Counted from the first letter of the stretch, positions 20,024-29,326 are shown. The stretch is DNA of 64,000 nt from an uncultured Pelagibacteraceae bacterium (GCA_902524595.1 CABZDS010000004.1:1-64000), one strand, 5' to 3'. Translations and numbers: made by a program. The notes: generated by a model not told the origin, from the letters alone.

Positions 20024-21471
20024 TAATATTTTCTCCAAAAAGATGGAATAAATAATACTAAAATTGCAAATAATTCCAACCTTCCAAGTATCATTGCAGC
20101 ACTTAGAACCCACTTAGAGAAATCAGAAAGGCTTGAAAAACTTCTGTTTGGACCAATAATATCACCTAAACCTGGACCAACATTTGAAATTGACGTGGCA
20201 GCTGCTGAAATTGCTGTAATAAAATTTAATCCATCAAGCGATAGAAGCGCAGTCACAACAAAAAATATTAATATATAAAGGAATATAAAAGAAATAATTG
20301 AGTCCATAAATTTTTCATCCACATTATTGTTTTGATATTTAATTTTAAAAATTCCTCGAGGATAAATTATTTTTTTCAGCTGGTTTGATATAAATTGGTA
20401 CAAAATTTGAACTCTAAAAATCTTTATTCCACAAGTTGTAGAGCCCGCACACCCCCCGATGAACATTAAAATTATGAAATATACTAATGGAAATTGACCC
20501 CAGTTGCTAAAATTTTCTGTAGCATATCCTGTTCCAGTTAAAATAGAAATTATATTAAAGCTAACAGATAAAAAACTTATCTCAGTTAAGCTTTTATTTA
20601 TAAAAGATAAATAAAAAAACATTATAAGAATTGAAATAATAACCAAAATTATAAAAGTTTTTATTTGTGTGTCTTTGAAAAATATTTTCTTATCTCCAGC
20701 TAAGTATTTGATGTAACTAATAAAAGGTATACTTCCTAGAATAATAAATATTATTGCATTAATTTCTATTAACGAGCTATTAAAATAACCTATAGATTCA
20801 TTATAATTTGCAAAACCTCCAGTCGCTATTGTTGTCATAGCATGCACGATGCTATCAAAAAAACTCATCCCAAATATAAAATAAAAAAAAGCACAAGTTA
20901 AAGTTAATAAGGAATATATAGACAATAATCTCAAAGAAACTTCTTTAGTTTTAGGAAAAATTTTTTCTGAAGTATCATTAGATGAAATATTGAAAAGTTG
21001 CATACCCCCTATATTCATTAAAGGCATTAATGTGATTGCCATTACGATAATTCCAATACCACCAAACCACTGTAACATTCCTCTCCAAAGTAATATCGCT
21101 TTAGATGTTTCATTTAGATTTGTGATAATTGTAGATCCTGTTGTTGTAATACCAGACATGCTCTCAAAAAATGCATCTGTAAAACTCAAATCTGTGCTAG
21201 AAAAAATTAAAGGTAAAGAACCAAATATAGCAATACTTAACCACGAAAGTGCTGTGAGCAAAAAAGCTTGAGGTAAACTTATCTTTTTATCGTGATCATA
21301 ATTAGAAATGAAAAATAAAAATCCAAAAACAATAGTAACAATCATTGATCCGATAAATCCTGCATCAATTTGATCAAATATTAGTTGAACCAAAATAGGT
21401 ACAATCATTGAAAGACCTAAAATAATTTGCAAAACCCCTAATGTAAAAAAGACAGTTTTATAATTGGACAT
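20023..21471 (-). CDS. trkH: Trk-type potassium uptake protein TrkH
   Basis: TrkH is the membrane subunit of the Trk potassium system; it normally works with the cytoplasmic NAD-binding TrkA, which is not in this window. The 482-residue protein has multiple membrane segments and the family pore regions SMSGITTTGSTII, IATGGFANYN, ILTGTGYATE and AAATSISNVGPGLGDI. It is the first gene of trkH-ampG-NlpC/P60, and its stop overlaps the ampG start. Confidence 0.93.
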   Translation of the reverse strand: MSNYKTVFFTLGVLQIILGLSMIVPILVQLIFDQIDAGFIGSMIVTIVFGFLFFISNYDHDKKISLPQAFLLTALSWLSIAIFGSLPLIFSSTDLSFTDAFFESMSGITTTGSTIITNLNETSKAILLWRGMLQWFGGIGIIVMAITLMPLMNIGGMQLFNISSNDTSEKIFPKTKEVSLRLLSIYSLLTLTCAFFYFIFGMSFFDSIVHAMTTIATGGFANYNESIGYFNSSLIEINAIIFIILGSIPFISYIKYLAGDKKIFFKDTQIKTFIILVIISILIMFFYLSFINKSLTEISFLSVSFNIISILTGTGYATENFSNWGQFPLVYFIILMFIGGCAGSTTCGIKIFRVQILYQFISNQLKKIIYPRGIFKIKYQNNNVDEKFMDSIISFIFLYILIFFVVTALLSLDGLNFITAISAAATSISNVGPGLGDIIGPNRSFSSLSDFSKWVLSAAMILGRLELFAILVLFIPSFWRKY

Positions 21472-21557
21472 TTTGAATGGACATTATTTTATGGTAAATA
21501 AATTTCAACTCTATATGAATTATTAAAAAGGCTAATATTAAGGATATTTAAGTAGTT

Positions 21558-23126
21558 GTGATAGACAAAAAAAATTTTGACAAAACAAACGCCTGGCCAT
21601 TTGTTGAGGCTAAAAAGCTATTAATAGAGAGAAAATCAAACATAGAAAAAAAAAAAAAAATAGTTTTACAAACTGGTTATGGCCCTAGTGGTCTACCTCA
21701 TATAGGTACATTTGGAGAAGTTGCAAGGACGACAATGATTGTCAACGCTCTTGATCATTTAACAGATATTCCAAAAGAAATTATTACATTTTCTGATGAT
21801 ATGGATGGTCTTAGAAAAGTACCTGAAAATGTTCCAAATCAAGAACAGCTCAAAAATAATCTTCACAAACCTTTAACGGATGTCCCTGATCCATTTGAAA
21901 AGTTTAGTAGTTTTGGAGAACATAATAATAATATGTTGAAACAATTTCTTGATAATTTTAAATTTAAGTATTCATTTAAAAGTTCTACAGAACTCTATAA
22001 GTCTGGTTATTTTAATGACACTCTAAAATTAGTTCTAGAAAATTATGAAAAAATTATGAAAATAATTCTTCCAACTTTAGGCAAAGAAAGACAGAAAACC
22101 TACTCCCCCTTTTTACCAATATGCCCAGAAACTGGAAAAGTTCTTGAAATACCTGTTTTAGAAATTGATGCTAAATCTTTTAAAATCATATTTGACAATA
22201 ATGGATCAAAATTGGAAAAAAGTATTTTAGACGGGAACTGCAAATTACAATGGAAAGTTGATTGGGCAATGAGATGGTACGCTTTAGATGTTGATTTTGA
22301 AATGTATGGAAAGGATTTAATTGAGAGTGCAATTCTTTCAACTAAGATTATTAAAACATTAGGTAAATCTAACCCATCTGGTTTTGCTTATGAACTTTTT
22401 TTGGATGAAAAAGGTGAAAAAATATCTAAATCAAAAGGTAATGGAGTAACTATAGATGAATGGCTGAATTATGCATCTCCTCAAAGTCTATCTCTTTACA
22501 TGTATCAAAATCCAAAAAGAGCAAAAAAATTGTACAGAGAAGTTGTTCCAAAAGCTGTTGATGAATATCTAGATTTTATAGAAAAAGGTAAAACTCAAAA
22601 TGATTTACAGAAGTTAATGAATCCAGTTTGGCATGTACATAATGGATCAATTCCAGAGGAAAATACAATTATGACTTTTTCAATGCTTTTAAATTTAGTT
22701 GAAACAAGTAATGCGGACAGCAAACAATTACTTTGGAAATTTGTGAAAAAATACAAGTCAGAAATTAATGAAAATGATCATCCAATTTTTGATAATTTAA
22801 TTGAATATGCAATAAAATATTTCAATGATGTTATAAAAATAAAAAAAATTTACAAAACTCCAAATGAAAAAGAGAAAGTTGCACTGAAAGCATTAATTAA
22901 GTCTTTAGATAATTGTAATGATAAAATGGCTCCTGAAGATATTCAGACAAATATTTTTACCGTAGGAAAAGAAAATGGTTATAAAGAAAATTTAAGAGAA
23001 TGGTTTAAGCTTATCTATGAGGTTGTATTTGGTGACGAAAATGGACCCAGAATGGGCTTCTTCATTAGTTTTTTTGGAGTAAATGAAACCAAAGAATTGA
23101 TAAGAAAAAAGGTTGAAAATGTTTAA
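21558..23126 (+). CDS. lysK: Lysyl-tRNA synthetase, class I
   Basis: Class I LysRS charges tRNA-Lys and is unrelated in fold to the class II enzyme of most bacteria; it is widespread in archaea and alphaproteobacteria. The 522-residue protein has the HIGH-like motif GPSGLPHIGTFGEVART and the KMSKS-like EKISKSKGNG. The start is GTG at 21558 with AAGGAT upstream. Its 3' end overlaps pyrD by 8 bases. Confidence 0.95.
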   Translation: MIDKKNFDKTNAWPFVEAKKLLIERKSNIEKKKKIVLQTGYGPSGLPHIGTFGEVARTTMIVNALDHLTDIPKEIITFSDDMDGLRKVPENVPNQEQLKNNLHKPLTDVPDPFEKFSSFGEHNNNMLKQFLDNFKFKYSFKSSTELYKSGYFNDTLKLVLENYEKIMKIILPTLGKERQKTYSPFLPICPETGKVLEIPVLEIDAKSFKIIFDNNGSKLEKSILDGNCKLQWKVDWAMRWYALDVDFEMYGKDLIESAILSTKIIKTLGKSNPSGFAYELFLDEKGEKISKSKGNGVTIDEWLNYASPQSLSLYMYQNPKRAKKLYREVVPKAVDEYLDFIEKGKTQNDLQKLMNPVWHVHNGSIPEENTIMTFSMLLNLVETSNADSKQLLWKFVKKYKSEINENDHPIFDNLIEYAIKYFNDVIKIKKIYKTPNEKEKVALKALIKSLDNCNDKMAPEDIQTNIFTVGKENGYKENLREWFKLIYEVVFGDENGPRMGFFISFFGVNETKELIRKKVENV

Positions 23127-24159
23127 TCTTATAAGACCTTTTATATTTAAATTTAGCCCTGAAGTTGCACACTCACTAGCAATAAAGGCTTTAAAGTTAA
23201 ATCAGATACCAGCTATAGATAAAACAACCAGAGTTACTATACAAACTAAATTTTTGAACAAAACCTTAAATTCTCCTCTAGGTGTAGCTGCTGGATTTGA
23301 TAAAAATGCAGAAGTTTATAATCCTTTATATAAACTAGGATTTGGTTTTGTTGAGGTAGGTACGATTACACCTAAACCACAAATAGGAAATCCGAAGCCA
23401 AGAGTGTTCAGATTGGAAGAAGATGAAGCTTTAATTAATAGACTTGGATTTAACAATATTGGATCAGAAGAAAGTAAAAAAAATATTGAAAATAATTTAC
23501 CTAATGGATTACTTGGTATTAATATAGGACCTAATAAAGATACTGAAAACAGAGTTGAAGATTATTTAATTTGTTTCAGAAAATTTTATAATTTAGGAGA
23601 CTATATTACAATTAATATCTCTTCTCCTAACACAGAAAATTTAAGAAACTTTCACAAAAATGAAGAGTTAGATAATCTTTTAAAATGCATAAATGAAGAA
23701 AAGAAAAATTTATATTCAAATGTACCAATAGCAGTCAAAGTATCTCCTGATATTGATGAAAAAAGTATTGATGAAATCTCAGAACTTTTTTTAAAATATA
23801 ATGTTCAAATAGTTATAGTTTCAAATACGACAGATAGAAATAGAGAAAATATATCTAATATAAATAAATTAGAGATAGGCGGTTTGTCTGGAAAACCACT
23901 TGAAAATATCTCTAATGAATTAATTAATAAATTTTTTAAATTAGTTGGAAAAAAAATCTTAATAATTGGAGTAGGAGGCGTTGACTCTGCCGAAGGCGTT
24001 TTTAATAAAATTGTAAGCGGTGCAACTCTTGTGCAATTGTATACAGGCATGGTTTATAAAGGACCAACTATTGCTTCAAAGATTAATAAAGATCTCGACG
24101 AAATTGTAAAAAGAGAAGGTTTTAAAAATATTTCTGAAGCTATTGGAACAAAAAATTAA
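23119..24159 (+). CDS. pyrD: Dihydroorotate dehydrogenase, class 2 (quinone-linked)
   Basis: PyrD oxidises dihydroorotate to orotate in pyrimidine synthesis, passing electrons to quinone at the membrane. The 347-residue protein begins MFNLIRPFIFKFSPEVAHSL, the class 2 membrane-associating N-terminus. It contains AAGFDKNAEV, VEVGTITPKPQ, NISSPNTENLR with the catalytic serine, and IIGVGGVDSAEG. I start at the ATG at 23119 instead of a TTG two codons upstream. Confidence 0.95.
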   Translation: MFNLIRPFIFKFSPEVAHSLAIKALKLNQIPAIDKTTRVTIQTKFLNKTLNSPLGVAAGFDKNAEVYNPLYKLGFGFVEVGTITPKPQIGNPKPRVFRLEEDEALINRLGFNNIGSEESKKNIENNLPNGLLGINIGPNKDTENRVEDYLICFRKFYNLGDYITINISSPNTENLRNFHKNEELDNLLKCINEEKKNLYSNVPIAVKVSPDIDEKSIDEISELFLKYNVQIVIVSNTTDRNRENISNINKLEIGGLSGKPLENISNELINKFFKLVGKKILIIGVGGVDSAEGVFNKIVSGATLVQLYTGMVYKGPTIASKINKDLDEIVKREGFKNISEAIGTKN

Positions 24160-24161
24160 TC

Positions 24162-24190
24162 TTGACTGGTATTCTTTAAGACCATATACA
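24162..24190 (+). promoter_or_regulatory. Candidate rpmB promoter giving an almost leaderless transcript
   Basis: TTGACT (24162-24167) and TATACA (24185-24190) are 17 bases apart directly after the pyrD stop. A start 7 bases past the -10 would fall near 24197, only about 6 bases before the rpmB ATG at 24203, and no Shine-Dalgarno is visible. Consensus match only; expression by read-through from pyrD is the alternative. Confidence 0.45.
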
Positions 24191-24202
24191 TCTTGAAAAT
24201 TT

Positions 24203-24484
24203 ATGTCTAAAAAATGCGAACTTACTGGTAAAATCCCTTTAAAAGGCCATAATGTTAGTCACGCTAACAATAAAACTAAAAGAAGATTTCTTCCAAATTT
24301 AAAGAAAGTAAAATTTAAAAGTGAACTTTTAAAGAAATCTATGAGATTAACAGTTTCAAATGCAGGTGTTAGATCTGTAGATAAAAAAGGTAGCTTTGAT
24401 AATTTTTTAAAATCTGCAAAATCAAGAGATTTATCGTTAAGATTAAAAAAGCTTAAAAAAACAATAATCACAAAAACAGCATAA
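24203..24484 (+). CDS. rpmB: 50S ribosomal protein bL28
   Basis: bL28 belongs to the large ribosomal subunit. The 93-residue sequence [20 protein letters not shown] is characteristic, followed by [15 protein letters not shown] and a Lys-rich C-terminus containing the [10 protein letters not shown] block. It has the longer alphaproteobacterial form. Its TAA overlaps the next ATG (TAATG). Confidence 0.96.
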   Translation: MSKKCELTGKIPLKGHNVSHANNKTKRRFLPNLKKVKFKSELLKKSMRLTVSNAGVRSVDKKGSFDNFLKSAKSRDLSLRLKKLKKTIITKTA

Positions 24485-25032
24485 TGAATAAAGTTTTCTT
24501 CACTCTCTCATTTTTAATGGGATTAGTTGTGCTAGCATCTAATTATTTAGTTCAATTTCCTATAAAATATTACGGTTTAGAGGAAATTTTAACTTACGGT
24601 GCTTTTAGTTATCCAATTGCATTTTTAATTACAGATTTAGCCAACAGATCCTTTGGAAAATTAGTAGCAAGAAAAATTGTCTATATAGGCTTCACAATTG
24701 GAATTTTGTTTACTTTAATATTTTCAACTAATTTTACTGATCTTATTTCTATAAGAATAGCAATTGGTTCAGGAACAGCTTTTATAATTGCTCAACTTTT
24801 AGATGTTCAGATATTTGATCAATTAAGACAAAAGAAGTGGTTTATAGCACCTTTGACATCTTCTTTGATAGGTTCAACTGTTGATACTTTTTTATTTTTC
24901 TCAATATCATTTTATGGAACGGGAATTCCTTGGGTAACTTTATCGTTAGGAGATCTTGCGGTAAAAATACTTGTTGCTCTTGTGATGTTGATACCTTTTA
25001 GATTATTACTCGGCACACTAAAAGCAGCATAA
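24484..25032 (+). CDS. yhhQ: Queuosine precursor transporter, YhhQ/VUT family
   Basis: YhhQ-family proteins import 7-cyano-7-deazaguanine or a related queuosine precursor. The 182-residue protein has about six membrane segments and the motifs YGAFSYPIAFLITDLANRSF, AQLLDVQIFDQLR and SLIGSTVDTFLFF. It is coupled to rpmB. The gene ends exactly one base before the convergent aguA stop. Family assignment is good; the exact substrate is inferred. Confidence 0.85.
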   Translation: MNKVFFTLSFLMGLVVLASNYLVQFPIKYYGLEEILTYGAFSYPIAFLITDLANRSFGKLVARKIVYIGFTIGILFTLIFSTNFTDLISIRIAIGSGTAFIIAQLLDVQIFDQLRQKKWFIAPLTSSLIGSTVDTFLFFSISFYGTGIPWVTLSLGDLAVKILVALVMLIPFRLLLGTLKAA

Positions 25033-26085
25033 CTAAATTTTAGGTTCTTGTTGGGTCATGCAATGTATTGCACCAAATCCCCATATCAATTTGCTACAGT
25101 CAACTGTTTCGATTTTTCTATTTCTAAAGTAATTTTTGAAAATTTTAATTGCAATATTGTCTTCTTTTACTCTGAATATTGGAAGAATTATTTTTTTATT
25201 ACAAATATAAAAATTCATATAACTTGCAGGAACTCTTGTATTCTCAATATAAATTGGTGAAGGCATAGGAACTTTTATAATTTTGAATTTCTTTCCTTTC
25301 TCACATTTACTTTCTTTCAATATATTTAAATTCTTATTTAGATTTTTGTAATTTATATCTTTTTTATTATTTTCAACCGCAGTCATAATCGTATTTCTTG
25401 AAACAAATCTTGTTATGTCATCGACATGTCCATGTGTATCATCGCCTTCAATTCCTTTTTTAAGCCATATAAAGTTTTTTATATTTAAGTATTTATTAAA
25501 CATTTTTTCGTAGTCTTTTTTTTTAAAATTTTTATTTCTTTCTTGAATTTTGCTTAACAAACATTCTTCAGTTAATAGAATTGTACCTGACCCATTTACA
25601 TCAAACGCCCCTCCTTCCATGATTATTTTTCTAATTCTGCCTTTTTTTTTGATTATTGGATCAATCTTTTTAAAATTAGCAATTTTACTAATATTATTAT
25701 TGATTTTATTGTCATTTTTATAATTATTATATTTTGACCATCCGTTAAAACCAAAATTTAGTATTACTTTTTTCTTTTCAATCTTATTTGTTATAAATAT
25801 GGGTCCAGAATCTCTTAACCATATTCTATCAGTTTTAATATATTGGAAGTTGATATTTTTAATTTTATTAAGTTTTATTAAATTTTTTATATTTTTAATA
25901 TTTTTGCTAACGATTAAGTTAACTTTCTGATTTTTTGAAATTTTTTTTATAATCTTTAAAATCACTTCAGGAATAAATTGGTATAATCCTGGCCAATCAC
26001 TTTTATTATAAGGCCAAGCAATCCAAACTGAATTTTGAGGCTCCCATTCAGCTGGCATTCTAAATCCATTAAAGTTTTCATTCAT
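25033..26085 (-). CDS. aguA: Agmatine deiminase
   Basis: AguA hydrolyses agmatine to N-carbamoylputrescine and ammonia. The 350-residue protein begins GFRMPAEWEPQNSVWIAWP and has the guanidine-modifying-enzyme blocks MEGGAFDVNGSGTILLTEEC and GDDTHGHVDDITRF and the catalytic cysteine in AIHCMTQQEP (Cys342). The usual GGGN before IHC reads GFGA here. It overlaps aguB by 8 bases and is the last gene of the polyamine operon. The high Lys/Asn/Ile content reflects the base composition. Confidence 0.93.
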   Translation of the reverse strand: MNENFNGFRMPAEWEPQNSVWIAWPYNKSDWPGLYQFIPEVILKIIKKISKNQKVNLIVSKNIKNIKNLIKLNKIKNINFQYIKTDRIWLRDSGPIFITNKIEKKKVILNFGFNGWSKYNNYKNDNKINNNISKIANFKKIDPIIKKKGRIRKIIMEGGAFDVNGSGTILLTEECLLSKIQERNKNFKKKDYEKMFNKYLNIKNFIWLKKGIEGDDTHGHVDDITRFVSRNTIMTAVENNKKDINYKNLNKNLNILKESKCEKGKKFKIIKVPMPSPIYIENTRVPASYMNFYICNKKIILPIFRVKEDNIAIKIFKNYFRNRKIETVDCSKLIWGFGAIHCMTQQEPKI

Positions 26086-26959
26086 CTGCAGGATTTTTTA
26101 GTATGCCTTTATAAAAATCGATTCTTCTATCCCTTAAAAAAGGCCAATGCTCTCTGGCTGAATCAATTTTTTTATAGTTTATTTCACGAATTAAAATTTC
26201 TTCTTTTTTATTCCCAAGTTTTCCAATTATTTGCCCACTAGGATCTATTATCATTGAGTTTCCCCAGAATTCTATTTTCTTCTTACCTTTTTTTTCTGTT
26301 CCAACTCTATTTATAGCAACCACATAAGTACCATTGGCGATTGCGTGAGATTTTTGCATTGTTATCCAAGAGTCTAGTTGAGATTTTCCAAATTTTTTTT
26401 TCTCTTTAGGATGCCATCCAATAGCAGTAGGGTAAAAAATTATTTGTGCACCTTTAAGTGCAGTCAATCTTGCAGCCTCTGGGAACCATTGATCCCAACA
26501 AATTAAAGGTCCAATTTTACCAAATTTTGTTTTAACAGATTTAAAACCTAAATCTCCAGGAGTAAAATAAAATTTTTCATAATAACCAGGATCATCTGGT
26601 ATATGCATTTTTCTATATTTCGATAAAATTTTACCTTTCTCGCTAATAACAATACTAGTATTATGATAGAAGCCATGTGTTTTTTTTTCAAATAATGAAA
26701 TCATTAATACTATTTGTAAATCTTTGGCTAATTCACAAAATATTTTTGTAGTTCTGCCAGGTATTTTTTCTGCTAGCTTAAAGTTGGAATGACTTTCAGT
26801 TTGACAAAAATAATTTGATAAAAATAGTTCTGGCACACAAATTATTTTAGCTTTTTTTGATGCTGCTTTTTTTATATTTTTAATAGCTGAATTTATATTT
26901 TTTTGAATATTATCTGAAATTTTACTTTGAATAATTCCAATTTTTACGTTTTTGATCAT
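26078..26959 (-). CDS. aguB: N-carbamoylputrescine amidase
   Basis: AguB, a nitrilase-superfamily enzyme, converts N-carbamoylputrescine to putrescine, carbon dioxide and ammonia. The catalytic triad is visible: Glu44 in VPELFLS, Lys117 in YRKMHIPDDPGYYEK and Cys154 in ICWDQWFPEAARL; these are signature blocks of AguB as against other nitrilases. I use the ATG at 26959; a TTG one codon upstream is also in frame. It lies between the DHS-like gene and aguA, so both agmatine-to-putrescine steps are coexpressed. Confidence 0.93.
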   Translation of the reverse strand: MIKNVKIGIIQSKISDNIQKNINSAIKNIKKAASKKAKIICVPELFLSNYFCQTESHSNFKLAEKIPGRTTKIFCELAKDLQIVLMISLFEKKTHGFYHNTSIVISEKGKILSKYRKMHIPDDPGYYEKFYFTPGDLGFKSVKTKFGKIGPLICWDQWFPEAARLTALKGAQIIFYPTAIGWHPKEKKKFGKSQLDSWITMQKSHAIANGTYVVAINRVGTEKKGKKKIEFWGNSMIIDPSGQIIGKLGNKKEEILIREINYKKIDSAREHWPFLRDRRIDFYKGILKNPADE

Positions 26960-26962
26960 CAA

Positions 26963-28003
26963 TCAAAATATTTTGGAAAAGTTTTTTCTACCTCTATTTT
27001 TCCACTCTCCAGTATGATAGGCGTCACTTGCTATTAATGGTAAAACACTGGTAGCTTCAGCAAATACCATTTGTTCTTTGGTAGTATCAACCTTACCCCA
27101 TGAACTTGCTTCTTTTAATGTTGAACTACTGCAAGCTCCGTCTCTTGAGTCAGCAACAGTAATTTGTATTGCATATTTGTGCATATCTACATTTTTTCCC
27201 AAAAGTTCAGCACAAATTACCGTGTCTTGTATAAAGTTTTTAGGAACTCCACCACCAATCATAAATAATCCCGACCCTTTAGATTTAATTTTAATCTCTG
27301 TTAATTCTCTAAATTCTCTAATTGAGTCTATTGTAATATGATTTTTTGGATTTCTCTCTTGATGCATGACTAATCCAAAACCTGCACTTGAATCTGTAAA
27401 TGCAGGACAGAATATAGGTACATTGTTATCAAAAGCTGTTTCAATTAAAGAATCTTTCTTTTTAGAATTAGTTTTTAGATATTTACCAATCTCTTTAATA
27501 AATTCTCTTGATGTGTAAGCCTTCGGCTCAAGTTTGTCTGCTATTTCTCCTATTGTTTTATCACAAACTTGGAGCTCCTCTTCATCGATGTAAGTATCAT
27601 AAATTCTATCTATATAATTGTCTCTAAGTTCATTATCATTTTGATATTGTGATCCTTGGTAATGTTTAAATCCAAGTGCTTCAAAAAAATCCATATCTAT
27701 TATAGATGCTCCAGTTGCTACAATTGCATCTACCATGTTATATTTAACCATATCTCTATAAATATGCATACATCCAGCAGCAGAAGTAGACCCTGCAAGC
27801 GTTAAGAATATTGTACAATCTTTATCTTTAAGCATTTCATTATATATCTTAGATGCATTAGCAGTTTCTCTTGAAACAAAAGACATTTTTTCCATAGAAG
27901 ATATAATTTTTCTAGAGTCAAATGATGTAATATCAATATGTTCAACTTCTTTACTTAAAAAGTCTTTTTTTCTGTTATGATTAAGATTTTTTGTATCTGA
28001 CAT
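26963..28003 (-). CDS. Deoxyhypusine-synthase-like protein, probable homospermidine synthase
   Basis: DHS transfers a 4-aminobutyl group from spermidine to a lysine of eIF5A; bacteria have no eIF5A, so bacterial homologues must act on a small amine. The 346-residue protein keeps the imine-forming lysine in SSWGKVD (Lys304), the LTLAGSTSAAGCMH and VDAIVATGASIIDMDF regions and the NAD-site-like MIGGGVPKNF. It overlaps the decarboxylase stop by one base and is followed by aguB-aguA, so a putrescine-using, NAD-dependent homospermidine synthase is the best inference. Whether spermidine or putrescine donates the aminobutyl group cannot be read. Confidence 0.85.
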   Translation of the reverse strand: MSDTKNLNHNRKKDFLSKEVEHIDITSFDSRKIISSMEKMSFVSRETANASKIYNEMLKDKDCTIFLTLAGSTSAAGCMHIYRDMVKYNMVDAIVATGASIIDMDFFEALGFKHYQGSQYQNDNELRDNYIDRIYDTYIDEEELQVCDKTIGEIADKLEPKAYTSREFIKEIGKYLKTNSKKKDSLIETAFDNNVPIFCPAFTDSSAGFGLVMHQERNPKNHITIDSIREFRELTEIKIKSKGSGLFMIGGGVPKNFIQDTVICAELLGKNVDMHKYAIQITVADSRDGACSSSTLKEASSWGKVDTTKEQMVFAEATSVLPLIASDAYHTGEWKNRGRKNFSKIF

Positions 28004-29181
28004 TATGCAACAAGAAACTCTTTGTTTGTTTCTTTGTCATACATCGTCATAATTGGATCATCACAAACTTCGTAAATACTATCAGAATAATATCCATTAA
28101 ATTGAGTTCTAAATGTCAAACCGTATGCTCCTAATTGACCTAGTTCAATGTAATCACCTTCTTTAATATTATTAGGTAGAATGAAAGGTCCCTTCATATA
28201 ATCCATGCTATCACAAGTTGGTCCATAAAAATCAAATGAAGCCAATTTTTTTGATATAATTCTCCCACTTGTAATTATCCTTGATGGATAAACTATATTA
28301 GGCACCCCTGCATCAAATAAAGTTCCGTATGTTCCATCATTAATATATAGTTTTTGTTTTTTTCTTAAGTTTACTCTAACAATTGTCGAACCACTTTCTG
28401 CAACAATTGCTCGACCAGGCTCACATATAATTTCTGGTTTTTTTTCTAATTTTAATTTATTTAGTGAATTTTTTATTTCCTCAAAATATGAGTCTAATGA
28501 TTGAGGAACTAAGTCAGGATAAATTGTTGGAAATCCTCCACCTATATTTATAACATCTGGAACTATTTTTGTTTTTTTTATTATATATTTAATTTCGTTA
28601 ATCCCTTTTGAATAGGATATTGGATGCATGCATTGTGAACCCACATGAAAACTTAATCCTATTTTTTTTGCATACTGTTTTGTTAATCTATAAAGCCCTA
28701 TTGCTTCAGAAGTTTGTGCACCAAATTTTTTAGATAAATCTATTTCTGCGTGTTCATTAGAAACTGCAACTCTCACAAATAACTCTAAATCCTTAGCTTG
28801 ATTAGTACTATTAAGAATTTTTATTAATTCATCTTTTGTATCTATTGAAAAAGTCTTAATATTATATTTGAAATATGCTTCGTTTATACTTTCTTTGCTT
28901 TTTACAGTATGCATGTAGGAGCATTTTGCATCTGGGCTAACACTTCTAATTGCCTCAACTTCTTTAATTGAAGCGATATCAAAATCATTAATTCCGCTTT
29001 CCACGATAGTTTTTAACACTAATGGATGCGGGTTAGTTTTAACTGCATATAGGATTTTACCAGAAAATTTATTCTGAAAAAATTTAGAAGCTGTGTTTAT
29101 AGAATCTCTTCTAATACAATAAACAGGTTCTGTTGGTTTCAGTTGGTTAACTAATTTATCAACCGATTTAAATTTTTGCAT
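28003..29181 (-). CDS. Ornithine decarboxylase (PLP group IV)
   Basis: A 392-residue alanine-racemase-fold basic amino acid decarboxylase. The PLP lysine is in ILYAVKTNPHP, the glycine-rich phosphate site in INIGGGFP, then ICEPGRAIVA, and the C-terminal GPTCDSMD block with the catalytic-site cysteine and aspartate of ornithine decarboxylases; diaminopimelate decarboxylase lacks that cysteine pattern. It probably makes putrescine from ornithine; some relatives also use lysine. It is first in the polyamine operon and has a GGAG Shine-Dalgarno. Confidence 0.9.
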   Translation of the reverse strand: MQKFKSVDKLVNQLKPTEPVYCIRRDSINTASKFFQNKFSGKILYAVKTNPHPLVLKTIVESGINDFDIASIKEVEAIRSVSPDAKCSYMHTVKSKESINEAYFKYNIKTFSIDTKDELIKILNSTNQAKDLELFVRVAVSNEHAEIDLSKKFGAQTSEAIGLYRLTKQYAKKIGLSFHVGSQCMHPISYSKGINEIKYIIKKTKIVPDVINIGGGFPTIYPDLVPQSLDSYFEEIKNSLNKLKLEKKPEIICEPGRAIVAESGSTIVRVNLRKKQKLYINDGTYGTLFDAGVPNIVYPSRIITSGRIISKKLASFDFYGPTCDSMDYMKGPFILPNNIKEGDYIELGQLGAYGLTFRTQFNGYYSDSIYEVCDDPIMTMYDKETNKEFLVA

Positions 29182-29216
29182 TTAAAGCTCCAAAAAAAAT
29201 TTAACAAAAAAAACCG

Positions 29217-29259
29217 GCATAACTGCTATGCAAGTTTATATAAAACGAGCATTTATGCT
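29217..29259. promoter_or_regulatory. Two GCAT-type inverted repeats between the polyamine operon and regA
   Basis: GCATA-ACTGC-TATGC (29217-29231) and AGCAT-TT-ATGCT (29248-29259) are short perfect inverted repeats within the 145-base divergent gap. They flank the sequence TTTATATAAA, a likely -10 area for the decarboxylase gene. They could be operators or short hairpins; no regulator can be named. The rest of the gap shows nothing else I recognise except the regA promoter-like sequence. Confidence 0.35.
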
Positions 29260-29291
29260 GAAAATGAGCCAATGTAAAGTAAAAATGTACT

Positions 29292-29319
29292 CTTGAAATA
29301 ATTTAGAATGTTTCCATAT
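29292..29319 (+). promoter_or_regulatory. CTTGAA-N16-CCATAT promoter-like element before regA
   Basis: CTTGAA (29292-29297) and CCATAT (29314-29319) are separated by 16 bases, the same elements and spacing as before hsp20. As a heat-shock-type promoter it would start transcription almost at the regA ATG (29327), implying a leaderless message, although an AAGG Shine-Dalgarno is present inside the gap. It may therefore be a chance match. Confidence 0.3.
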
Positions 29320-29326
29320 AAGGCCC

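Noticed and set aside
20024..20113. N-terminal extension of AmpG by 30 residues
   Set aside because: The extension runs through the trkH coding sequence in another frame and precedes the well-placed ATG at 20023 with GGAG. The extension has no AmpG similarity.
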